64,000 nt of DNA. Origin: Thermoleophilia bacterium. GTDB lineage: Bacteria; Actinomycetota; Thermoleophilia; Miltoncostaeales; Miltoncostaeaceae. Each line of letters begins with the position of its first letter. The stretch's first letter is position 1. Under the pieces are notes generated by a model, which did not search any database, was not told where the DNA came from, and saw nothing but the letters and a program-made list of their open reading frames with translations. This document shows positions 1 through 7,175 of this stretch, in pieces. The DNA is taken from contig JANQPH010000014.1 in the NCBI GenBank assembly GCA_028285405.1, positions 1 to 64,000 of the forward strand. The letters are read 5' to 3'. The translations under genes and the position numbers were made by a program.

Positions 1-14
1 GACCTCTGGTCGTC

Positions 15-136
15 GCCTCCATGTCTTCGGGGCTGGTTGGCCGACGCGCAGGCCGCAGCGCTTCGCCCTGAGGGCAATCTGTCCGTTAGGTGATTCCCCA
101 TTGGGCGTGCCCTCAGGGTGAAGTGACCGGCCGAAG
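15..136 (+). repeat. Dispersed repeat, module B, copy 1
   Basis: About 120 bases that recur in inverted orientation at 21935-22055. The two copies share the lead-in GGGGCTGGTTG, the block GACGCGCAGGCCGCAGC and the final GTGAAGTGACCGGCCGAAG almost unchanged. Inside lies an 11-base inverted repeat (CCCTGAGGGCA at 66-76, TGCCCTCAGGG at 108-118) enclosing a more variable 31-base loop. No convincing reading frame runs through it. It looks like a structured intergenic repeat; whether it is transcribed cannot be seen. Confidence 0.75.
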
Positions 137-329
137 TTTGGGGCACTCCGGTTGCAGTCTTCGACTTCGGCCGATCACCGGCGCACTCCTCACGGCACGA
201 CGATCAGACACCAGCCCTCCCGGCTGGATGGACTCGCGCCATCCGGGCGCGACTTGCCCTCATCGCGCGATTCGCGCGCCGAGTTGATCGTGCCGGGAGT
301 ATGCCGGCGCTGCGGCCTGCGCGGAGCTT

Positions 330-403
330 GTGAGCCGAACCCGAGAACGAGCGATGCCTCGCATGGCTCGGTCGCAGGTGTTCGGCGAGAGGACGTAGCG
401 GGG
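330..403 (+). repeat. Dispersed repeat, module A, copy 1
   Basis: A 74-base block beginning GTGAGCCGAACCCGAGAACG and ending TAGCGGGG. It recurs on the opposite strand at 22109-22182 with about eight differences. Its centre carries the near-palindrome CGATGC-N3-GCATGG. In this copy it lies about 190 bases after module B; in the second copy module A directly precedes module B. The rest of 1-513 shows no gene. Confidence 0.75.
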
Positions 404-417
404 TCTGGATGACCCCG
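399..417 (+). other. Hairpin following repeat module A
   Basis: CGGGGTC, a five-base loop, then GACCCCG form a 7-bp stem immediately after module A. The second copy of the module is also followed by a stem (CGGGGC/GCCCCG, minus strand 22112-22084) of different loop sequence. Conserving the structure but not the sequence suggests a folded element or an RNA 3' end. No U-tract follows, so a standard intrinsic terminator is not certain. Confidence 0.4.
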
Positions 418-513
418 ACCGTCCGGTTGGGCGACTGACCGCGCCTCGAGGGGCGCGGTTCGCGACTCCTTGCCGCGTTACAATGAGGATTCAAGTCTGA
501 TCAGGAGAGAGGC

Positions 514-702
514 ATGGCCAAGGCGAAACGGCAGCGTCGAAACAGCATCCGCACCATGCCCACCCATGAGTCGACCGAGGCGCTGGACGCCCTCGACCGA
601 CTCGATGAGCTCGAGCGAGAGGCACGCGCCCGTGCGGCTGAGGAGGCCGACGAGGCCGGCGACGGCGCGGAAGACACCGAGCCGGCGGAGCGCTCCTCCT
701 AG
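514..702 (+). CDS. Small charged hypothetical protein (62 aa)
   Basis: An ATG preceded by a good ribosome-binding site (AGGAGAG at 502-508) opens a 62-residue protein. The N-terminus is basic (KAKRQRRNS). The middle is a charged helix rich in Leu, Asp, Glu and Arg, and the tail is acidic. There is no membrane segment or recognisable domain. A TACAAT hexamer at 479-484 could be its -10 element. Its stop TAG lies within a CTAG shared with the convergent phoU gene. Function unknown; coding status rests on the RBS and codon use. Confidence 0.6.
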   Translation: MAKAKRQRRNSIRTMPTHESTEALDALDRLDELEREARARAAEEADEAGDGAEDTEPAERSS

Positions 703-1364
703 GAGACCGCCCGTGGCGCCGGGCGAGCTCGCTCGCCGGTGACCATGAACCGGACCCGGCCCCCGAGCTCGGAGCCGTTGTTGGCGACCCGCTCGAGATG
801 ACGCCCGACCAGCACCGCGGCGGCTGACCACGCGCGGCTCTCGGGCTCGTCGGGCGCTTCGGCGACGATCCCCAGCAGCTCGCCGAGCATCTCGCGAACC
901 CGTGCGGCCTGCTCGGATGCCTGCTCTCCGAGCTCGACGTCGCCCCTGGCGATCGCCTGGATCGCGTTCGCGAGTGCGTCGATCGCGCGGGCGCTCATGC
1001 GCCCGATCAGCGCCTGGGCGTGTGGGACCGCGCCCTCGGGCCGGACGGCCCGCGCCTGCTCTGCGATGGCCACCGCCAGATCGCCGACCCGCTCGAGGGC
1101 AACCGTGGCGATGAGCCCGACGTGCAGCAGCCGGCGCTCGGCCAGATCGGGATCGCCTTCGGTCTGGATCTCGAAGATGCGCGCGTCGAGGTCCGCGCAG
1201 CGATCATCGACGGCGTCGTCGTTGGTGATCACCCGCTCCGCGCCGTCCGCGTCCACGGCGTCCCATGCGGCGACGCCCGACTCGACCTGGCCGAGCACGA
1301 CGCTGGCCATCTCGAGCAGCCCGGTTCGAACCCCCTGCGGGCCCCCGTACGGATCAGCCACCAT
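699..1364 (-). CDS. phoU: PhoU-family phosphate signalling protein
   Basis: A 221-residue all-helical protein, the usual PhoU length, with two repeated three-helix bundles. Helical segments such as VALERVGDLAVAIAEQ and VLVGRHLERVANN match the conserved PhoU E/DxxxD-type metal-binding helices. PhoU links the Pst phosphate transporter to the PhoR sensor and represses the phosphate-starvation response. No pst or phoR gene is in view, so this is a stand-alone copy. The start is the ATG at 1364; longer readings run into the divergent riboswitch leader. The last four bases overlap the convergent small gene. Confidence 0.85.
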   Translation of the reverse strand: MVADPYGGPQGVRTGLLEMASVVLGQVESGVAAWDAVDADGAERVITNDDAVDDRCADLDARIFEIQTEGDPDLAERRLLHVGLIATVALERVGDLAVAIAEQARAVRPEGAVPHAQALIGRMSARAIDALANAIQAIARGDVELGEQASEQAARVREMLGELLGIVAEAPDEPESRAWSAAAVLVGRHLERVANNGSELGGRVRFMVTGERARPAPRAVS

Positions 1365-1479
1365 GCTCACCCACCATACCCCGCCGGTTCGCGCGGGTTG
1401 TCGCTCCACTGTCGCACTCTGCGCCGCGCTCGCTCGACCGCATCGACCGCTAGGCTCACCGCATCGCGGGCGGCGGTCG

Positions 1480-1640
1480 CCGCGAGGCGCTCGAGGGAAG
1501 CCGGTGAGATTCCGGCGCGGTCGCGCCACTGTGACCGGGAGCGGCGCCATTGGGCGAGAGCCCAGCCACTGGGGAGTCCCGGGAAGGCATGGCGCCGTGA
1601 CGAACGGGAGCCAGGAGACCTGCCGCCGCCCGGGACAGAT
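1480..1640 (+). ncRNA. Cobalamin riboswitch 1
   Basis: Shows the ordered conserved blocks of an adenosylcobalamin-type riboswitch: GGGAAGCCGGTG-ATTCCGGC near 1495, GCCACTGTGACC near 1525, AGCCACTGG at 1564, and the B12 box AGCCAGGAGACCTGCC at about 1609-1624. It precedes the DUF4430 lipoprotein and ECF genes by some 40 bases. With so short a platform and no clear U-tract, control is more likely at translation start than by termination (inference). High B12 should switch the operon off. Confidence 0.93.
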
Positions 1641-1702
1641 GGCGACCCTCGCGGAAGGGGAGCGCCCTGCGCACACGACAGCCCCCGCGCCGCCGCCTGG
1701 CG

Positions 1703-2587
1703 GTGCTCATCGCAATCGCCGTGGTCCTCGTCGCGGCGCTCGCCGGTGGCTGCTCGACGGTGGCACAGGACTCGCCGGGCTCAGAGGAGCCGGCCGGCCG
1801 GATCATCGCCACGGCTGACTTCGGCGACGAGCTCCTGCTCGAGCGACGCGTCCCACCGGACCAGTCCGTGATGCGTGCGCTCAGGGGCGCGACGGCGGTC
1901 GAGACGTCGTACGGCGGCGGCTTCGTCGCGGCGATGCTCGGTCGCGAGTCCGACCCGGCCGAGCAGCGGGACTGGTTCTACTGGGTCGATGGCGTGCTCG
2001 CCGATGTCGGCGCGCGCGACCGCGTGCTCGAGGACGGGGAGGAGGCGTGGTGGGACTACCGGGATTGGAGCGCACTGGCGGATGCGTGGGCCGTCGTCGG
2101 TCAGTGGCCCGCGCCGTTCGTGGCGGCCGGCGCGGAGGATCGCCAGGTCTTCGTCGACGAGCCGCTTCGGTCGACGCTCGCCGACGCGGGCGCTCGGCTG
2201 TCGAGCGATCCGAAGGCCAGGTTCCGCGTCCGAGTGGGCTCCGACACCGACCTCATGGGCGCTGATCCCGCGTGGGCTCGCGCGAGCCGGGATCCGGACG
2301 CCGCCGGCCTCACCGCCGCGATCGAGGACGGCCAGGTCACGGCGCTCGGGCCGGACGGGGAGCGGCGCGCTCCGGTCGCGGGCGCTCGCGCGCTCGCCGC
2401 CGCCGTACCGACCGGACTCGAGCCCAAGGACGGGGTACTGATGGTCGTCGCCGGGCTCGATCGCGATGTGGCCGAGCGTGCCGCAGCGGCGATCGCGCGC
2501 GACCCGGACGTGCTGGACCGGAGGTTCGCGCTCGTCTTCGACGGCGCGGGCCAGCCGATCGCAGGCCCCGGGGAGTCGCCGCGATGA
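1703..2587 (+). CDS. DUF4430-type lipoprotein, B12-regulated
   Basis: First gene behind riboswitch 1. It has a hydrophobic signal segment ending in the lipobox LAGGCS, so the mature protein should be a membrane-anchored lipoprotein. Residues about 35-120 look like a DUF4430 (transcobalamin C-terminal) domain, with the typical YWVDGV and WWDYRDW patterns. The C-terminal half is unassigned. Overlap with ecfT (ATGA) and the riboswitch make it the likely extracellular B12-capture partner of the ECF transporter. The canonical GTG at 1703 leaves a signal peptide without its basic n-region. An in-frame CTG at 1667, behind GGAAGGGGAG, would add LRTRQPPRRRLA and is probably the true start. Confidence 0.8.
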   Translation: MLIAIAVVLVAALAGGCSTVAQDSPGSEEPAGRIIATADFGDELLLERRVPPDQSVMRALRGATAVETSYGGGFVAAMLGRESDPAEQRDWFYWVDGVLADVGARDRVLEDGEEAWWDYRDWSALADAWAVVGQWPAPFVAAGAEDRQVFVDEPLRSTLADAGARLSSDPKARFRVRVGSDTDLMGADPAWARASRDPDAAGLTAAIEDGQVTALGPDGERRAPVAGARALAAAVPTGLEPKDGVLMVVAGLDRDVAERAAAAIARDPDVLDRRFALVFDGAGQPIAGPGESPR

Positions 2588-3429
2588 CGTCCAGGGCGCC
2601 GCTTCCCCTGCTTGCGCTCCTCGGGGCGACGATCGCGCTTGCGTTCCTGACGAGCCAGCCGCTGCTGATCCTGGCAATCGCGGCCGGCGCGCTGCTGCTC
2701 GCCGCCGCGGCCGGCCGGCGCACGGTCCCGATGCTCGTCGCCGGCGGGGTGTCGGCGATCGGGCTCGTGCTGCTGACGCCCATCCTCGGGGCCAACGGGA
2801 ACCTCATCGTCGCCGAGCTGCCGCGGATCCCGCTGCTCGACGGGGAGATCACGGCCGAGGAGCTCGCTGCCGGGGCCGTCCTCGGCCTTCGCCTGGTCGC
2901 CGTCACCGTGATGATCGGAGCCGTCCTGGTGCTCGCCGACCAGGATCGGATGCTGGCGCTCGCGATGCGGCTGGCGCCCAGATCGGCGCTGACCTGCGCG
3001 CTCGCTGCGCGCTCGCTCCCGACGTTGCGCCGCGACGCGACCGCGCTCACCGAGACCGCTCGTGCCAGGGGCGCGTCGCTGTCGACGGGCAGCTGGCTCC
3101 GGCGCGGCCGACACGCGGCACCGCTGGTGGTCCCGCTCGTGGGCTCGAGCCTGGAGCGATCGCTCGATGTCGCCGAGGCCATGTCGGCGCGCGGCTACGG
3201 CGCCGGGTCGCGGTCGAAGGTGGCCGAGCCGCCGCTCACGCGGAGGGACATCGTCATCCTCATCGCCGCGGCCGCGGTGCTGGGTGCCGGGATCGCGGCG
3301 ACGCTCCTCGGGGCGCTCGGGTTCGACTTCTACCCCACGCTCGACCCGGTTCTCGGCGGCGCGAGCGTGTCGATCGGACTGGCGATCATCGCCGCACTCG
3401 CCGCCGCCGCCTGGGCGGCCAGGAGATGA
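2584..3429 (+). CDS. ecfT: ECF transporter transmembrane T component
   Basis: A 281-residue integral membrane protein of the CbiQ/EcfT family, with several hydrophobic segments and the two Ala-Arg-Gly coupling motifs of EcfT (ARARGAS near residue 160, SARGYG near 201) that dock onto the two ATPase subunits. It starts at the ATG of an ATGA overlap with the lipoprotein gene and overlaps the ATPase gene the same way, so the four genes are translationally coupled. Riboswitch context argues for cobalamin or a precursor as substrate. The T component itself does not set specificity. Confidence 0.9.
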   Translation: MTSRAPLPLLALLGATIALAFLTSQPLLILAIAAGALLLAAAAGRRTVPMLVAGGVSAIGLVLLTPILGANGNLIVAELPRIPLLDGEITAEELAAGAVLGLRLVAVTVMIGAVLVLADQDRMLALAMRLAPRSALTCALAARSLPTLRRDATALTETARARGASLSTGSWLRRGRHAAPLVVPLVGSSLERSLDVAEAMSARGYGAGSRSKVAEPPLTRRDIVILIAAAAVLGAGIAATLLGALGFDFYPTLDPVLGGASVSIGLAIIAALAAAAWAARR

Positions 3430-4820
3430 GCGTGCTCGAGGCCCGAGCGCTCGCCTTCACCTACCCCGAGGCCCCCGCTCCAGCGCTCGGCCCGGTCGAT
3501 CTCCGCCTCGAGCCGGGGTCGCTCACCTTGCTCGGCGGATCGTCCGGGAGCGGCAAGACCACCCTGCTGCGCGCGCTCTCGGGTGCGATCCCGCATCTTC
3601 GTGCGGGGCACCTGTCCGGCACCGTGGAGCTCGACGGCGTGACCACGGTGGCGCTCGAGCCGGCTCGGCTCGCCCTCGAGGTCGGCAGGCTCTTCCAGGA
3701 CCCGGAGGCGCAGGCGGTGATGGCGACCGTCTGGCGCGATGTCGCGTTCGGACCCGAGAACGCCGGGCGCTCCCAGGCGCAGATCGTCGAGGACGTCGAA
3801 TGGGCGCTGGCGGCGGTCGGGGCCGAGCATCTCGCATCCAGGCGGGTCGACCAGCTCTCGTCCGGTGAGCGGCAGCGGGTGGCGATCGCCGGGCTGCTGG
3901 CGACCCATCCCAGGGTCCTGCTCATGGACGAGCCGCTGTCGCAGCTGGACCCCGCGGGAGCCTCCTCGCTGATCGCGCGGCTCTCCTCGCTGACCGAGTG
4001 CGGAATGGCGATCGTCGTGAGTGAGCATCGGGTCGGCGAGATCGCCGCGGTCGCCGATGAGCGGATCTCGCTCGACCTGGGCGGCGCGAGCGAGGACCGG
4101 CCCGTGGATGTGCCCGCGCCGACTCCGCGTTCGGGGGGAGCCGTCGCGGCGAGGACTCGAGGAATCGTCGCGGGGTACGGATCGGCCAGCGTGCTCTCCG
4201 GGTGTGACCTGACGCTGAGAGCGGGGACCGTCACCGCCCTTCACGGGCGAAACGGCTCGGGCAAGACGACGCTGCTGCGCGTCATCGCTGGCCTGCACCA
4301 ACCGTCGCGCGGCGCCGTCGAGATCGGTGGCCGCGACGTGACGGCCCAGCCGATCGAGCGACGTCTTCCGGCCGTCGGGTTTCTCGCTCAGGACCCCGGC
4401 CGGCACCTTCTGACCGAGTCGGTCGCCGACGAGGTCGAGCACGCGCTCCGGGTCCGAGGCGGATCGCGATCCGAGCGGCGACGCCGTTGCGAGCACGCGA
4501 TCACCGCGTGCGGCCTCGATGGATTCGAGCGGCGTCATCCGCACGACCTGTCGGTCGGGGAGCGCGAGCGGGTCGCGCTTGCGGCGACGCTGGCGCCGGC
4601 ACCCGACCTGCTGCTCTTGGACGAGCCGACGCGCGGAATGGACGAGCGGCACAAGCGCGACCTCGCGGCGCTCCTGCGCGAGGTCTCGGCTGCCGGAGCG
4701 GCCGTGCTCGTCGCCACGCACGACACGGTGTTTGCGAGCGCCGCCGCGGATCGCCACGTGGAGATGCGCGACGGGGGGCTCGAGCAGCACGCGCCCAGGT
4801 CCGCCGAGGTCGCCTCGTGA
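3426..4820 (+). CDS. ecfA: ECF transporter ATPase, two ABC domains fused
   Basis: A 464-residue protein holding two complete ABC ATPase domains in tandem, in place of separate EcfA1 and EcfA2. Domain 1 has Walker A GSSGSGKTT (about residue 39), signature LSSGE (about 143) and Walker B LLMDEP (about 165). Domain 2 has GRNGSGKTT (about 274), LSVGE (about 375) and LLLLDEP (about 395). Both look catalytically intact. It powers the membrane module made with the neighbouring T and S subunits. Start is the ATG in ATGA overlapping ecfT. Confidence 0.92.
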   Translation: MSVLEARALAFTYPEAPAPALGPVDLRLEPGSLTLLGGSSGSGKTTLLRALSGAIPHLRAGHLSGTVELDGVTTVALEPARLALEVGRLFQDPEAQAVMATVWRDVAFGPENAGRSQAQIVEDVEWALAAVGAEHLASRRVDQLSSGERQRVAIAGLLATHPRVLLMDEPLSQLDPAGASSLIARLSSLTECGMAIVVSEHRVGEIAAVADERISLDLGGASEDRPVDVPAPTPRSGGAVAARTRGIVAGYGSASVLSGCDLTLRAGTVTALHGRNGSGKTTLLRVIAGLHQPSRGAVEIGGRDVTAQPIERRLPAVGFLAQDPGRHLLTESVADEVEHALRVRGGSRSERRRRCEHAITACGLDGFERRHPHDLSVGERERVALAATLAPAPDLLLLDEPTRGMDERHKRDLAALLREVSAAGAAVLVATHDTVFASAAADRHVEMRDGGLEQHAPRSAEVAS

Positions 4821-5464
4821 GCCCGGCGCTGACGGTGGTCCTGGTCGCGCTCGTTGGCGCCGCGCTCGCGCTCGTCGTCCTCGAGCGCGGCTCGGGTGGC
4901 ACACAGCGGCTGGCTCTGGTGGCGTCGCTCGGCGCGGTCGCCGCGGCGGGGCGGGTGCTGTTCGCGCCGATCCCGAGCGTCCAGCCGGTCACGGTCATCT
5001 GCCTCGCGACGGGCGCCACGCTCGGGGCTCGCGCCGGGATCGCGGTGGGGGCGCTGGCGCCGCTGATCAGCAACGCGTTTCTCGGCCAGGGGCCGTGGAC
5101 GCCCGCTCAGATGGCGCTGTGGGCGGGCGTGGGCGCAAGCGGCGCGCTCCTCGGGCGGGCAGCCGCAAACCCGGTCGCGTTCGCCGCGGCGGCCGCGGCC
5201 TGGGGGATCACGTTCGGCTGGGCGATGAACGCGTGGTTCCTGGCGGTGTTCGGGCCGGAGCTGTCGATCGAGGCTCTACTCGTGACCGGCGCGCGCAGCC
5301 TGCCGTTCGACATTGCCCACCTCGTCGGCAACGTCGTCATCGCGCTCCTGGTCGGGCCCGCGCTGGTGCGCATGCTCGGCCGGTATGCGGCCCGTACCGG
5401 GATCGGGCCGGGCCGCATCCGGCTCCAGGGTGCCGGCACCGCGGTCGGCCGGGCGGTCAGGTAG
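4817..5464 (+). CDS. ECF transporter substrate-binding S component
   Basis: A 215-residue membrane protein of about six hydrophobic helices, sized like an ECF S component. It starts at a GTG overlapping the stop of the fused ATPase. The S component gives substrate specificity. Between two cobalamin riboswitches and next to DUF4430 proteins, the likely ligand is cobalamin or a corrinoid, a role resembling CbrT-type S components. Motifs such as PSVQPVT, ARAGIAVGALAPLISN and QGPWTPAQM fit the S-component fold (residues around the helix 3-4 region). Substrate is inferred from context, not from a ligand motif. Confidence 0.85.
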   Translation: MSPALTVVLVALVGAALALVVLERGSGGTQRLALVASLGAVAAAGRVLFAPIPSVQPVTVICLATGATLGARAGIAVGALAPLISNAFLGQGPWTPAQMALWAGVGASGALLGRAAANPVAFAAAAAAWGITFGWAMNAWFLAVFGPELSIEALLVTGARSLPFDIAHLVGNVVIALLVGPALVRMLGRYAARTGIGPGRIRLQGAGTAVGRAVR

Positions 5465-5485
5465 GCTCGCCGCACCCAATGGGTT

Positions 5486-5665
5486 GGTGGTCGCCCGAGA
5501 CGGGCGCCTCGAGGGAAGCCGGTGCGATTCCGGCGCGGTCCCGCCACTGTGACCCGCAAGCGACGTCGCTGGGCGCAAAGCCAGCCACTGAGGCACTCGC
5601 CTCGGGAAGGCGCATCGTCGCGTTTGAGCGGGAAGTCAGGAGACCTGCTTCCGACCCGGGCTGAC
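5486..5665 (+). ncRNA. Cobalamin riboswitch 2
   Basis: Second riboswitch of the same class. GGGAAGCCGGTGCGATTCCGG is at about 5513, GCCACTGTGACCC at 5542, AGCCACTGAGG at 5583, and the B12 box GTCAGGAGACCTGCTTCC at 5635-5652. The core is nearly identical to riboswitch 1, but peripheral stems differ. It stands between the ECF S gene and the secreted DUF4430 gene, so the two halves of the locus have separate B12-responsive leaders. The gene starts about 40 bases after the B12 box, again pointing to translational control. Confidence 0.94.
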
Positions 5666-5693
5666 AACGCGTCCTCCGAGGAGAGGTACCTCA

Positions 5694-7175
5694 GTGAGAA
5701 GAATTACGCGCCTCGCGCTGGCATCCGTCTGCGCGACCGGCCTTGCGGCGCCCGCCATCGCTTCTGCGATCGAGACCACGATCCGGGTCGAGGGCTCGAC
5801 GGCGACCACGATCCCTCAGTCGCCCCAGGACGTCGCGGCGTCCGGGAACACGCTGGTCACCGACACGATCGACGGTGACACGATCACCGTGCCGAGTCGA
5901 AGCGCCACGGCTCAGCTGGCGGCCGCGACCGGGAGTCGAGGCCTTGCCCATGGCTTCAGCATCTTCAACTTCGGGTCGGGCCCGACCTCGTTCGTCAACA
6001 CCATCGGCCCCGACGCGACCCCATCGGACTTCTCGAAGTTCTGGACCTTCAAGGTGAACCATGTGACCAGCTCCGTCGGGGCCGATGGCGCGCTGCTCTC
6101 GTCCGGGGACGAGGTGCTGTGGTTCTTCGGCCCGTCGGGGATCGACAGCGAGCTCGACGTCTCCGGCCCGTCGGCTCCGGTCGAGCAGGGCAAGCAGTTC
6201 ACGGTCAGCGTCAAGAGCTACGACGGTGCCGGCGCGTCCTCGCCCGCCTCCGGGGCAACGGTCAGCTACGCGGGGTCCGCGAGCACGACGAACAGTGCCG
6301 GCGTCGCCAGCCTCACCGCGACGGGCACCGGGACCCAGAGCATCGTGGCCACGGCGCCGAACGCGGTCCGGGACTCGGCGACGGTCTGCGGCTACCCCGC
6401 GGCCGACCCGACGGTCTGCGGTCTTGCCAAGCCGGAGGGCCCCGCCAGCGCGGCGCCGGCCCCGCGCGCCGTCTGCCGCTCGGTCGGCAGCTCGTCGTCG
6501 GGTGGCAGCACCGGCGGGACGTCTCGTCCGACGGATGCGACTTACCGGACCATCCAGTGGCACGCGCGGGTGACGATGCAGCGCGTTGCCGCCATGAACG
6601 CGTGGCTGGACGCCGGAATCGAGCCGGGCGACATCTGCGGCGGGACCTTCGGCCAGGCGCCGTTCGTCGCTGGCGTCACCCTCGCGGGCGGCGGGCCCAC
6701 CGACCAGGCGAGCGCGCCGAGCCCGCGACCGGTCGTGTTCGACCCGCCCGCGGCGCCGACGGCAGGCACGGGCGCGACGGCGAGCACGACCCTCGCGAAG
6801 ACCACGAGGCGGATCTCGATCGAGGCGCTGAAGCGCACCAACGCGCTCACCGCGCGCATCAGGGGCGGCCTCACCGGTGGTGACCTGCGGCCGGGGGCGA
6901 TCGGGGCTCGTCAGCTCGCGCCGGGAGCCCAGGTCCGCGCTGCCGCTCCGGGGGCCGCGGGCGCACCGGCGTCCGTCGCTCTCGCGACGAGCCCGACGCG
7001 GCCAGCGACGTTCACGCCCAGCCGTGCGTCGGCGACGGTGGACGCGCGCACCGCACGCGCGGGCCTCCTGCGTAGCAGTGACCTGTTCCAGGAGCTGCGC
7101 TCCGGCCTCGGCCCGGACGCGTTCGCCCCGTCCTCGGTCGGCACGGCGAGCCTGTCCGAGGGCGTTCGGCCGTGA
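5694..7175 (+). CDS. Secreted DUF4430 and Ig-like domain protein, B12-regulated
   Basis: A 493-residue exported protein. The GTG start follows GAGGAGAGG at 5679-5687. A Sec signal peptide covers about residues 1-25 and ends at AIASA. Residues about 27-150 resemble DUF4430 (FWTFKVNHV, SSGDEVLWFF), the beta domain that caps B12 in animal transcobalamin. Residues about 155-230 look like a bacterial Ig-like domain. A Pro/Ala-rich linker follows, and the C-terminal region carries a GGLTGGDLRPGAIGARQL pattern of the kind found in actinobacterial surface proteins. No transmembrane anchor is visible. Behind riboswitch 2, it is a candidate extracellular corrinoid binder. Confidence 0.82.
   Translation: MRRITRLALASVCATGLAAPAIASAIETTIRVEGSTATTIPQSPQDVAASGNTLVTDTIDGDTITVPSRSATAQLAAATGSRGLAHGFSIFNFGSGPTSFVNTIGPDATPSDFSKFWTFKVNHVTSSVGADGALLSSGDEVLWFFGPSGIDSELDVSGPSAPVEQGKQFTVSVKSYDGAGASSPASGATVSYAGSASTTNSAGVASLTATGTGTQSIVATAPNAVRDSATVCGYPAADPTVCGLAKPEGPASAAPAPRAVCRSVGSSSSGGSTGGTSRPTDATYRTIQWHARVTMQRVAAMNAWLDAGIEPGDICGGTFGQAPFVAGVTLAGGGPTDQASAPSPRPVVFDPPAAPTAGTGATASTTLAKTTRRISIEALKRTNALTARIRGGLTGGDLRPGAIGARQLAPGAQVRAAAPGAAGAPASVALATSPTRPATFTPSRASATVDARTARAGLLRSSDLFQELRSGLGPDAFAPSSVGTASLSEGVRP

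Noticed and set aside
90-287. Plus-strand reading sharing WACPQGEVTGRS with a minus-strand reading at 21925-22158
   Set aside because: Explained by repeat module B, whose conserved DNA happens to stay open in that frame.
204-494. Minus-strand reading sharing the peptide PLRPLAEHLRP with a plus-strand reading at 22009-22320
   Set aside because: The shared peptide comes from repeat module A being read in the same frame in both copies; codon pattern and lack of RBS argue against real proteins.
1322-1335. GGTTCGAACC-like T-loop sequence suggesting a tRNA
   Set aside because: It lies inside phoU coding sequence and no acceptor or anticodon stem can be folded around it.
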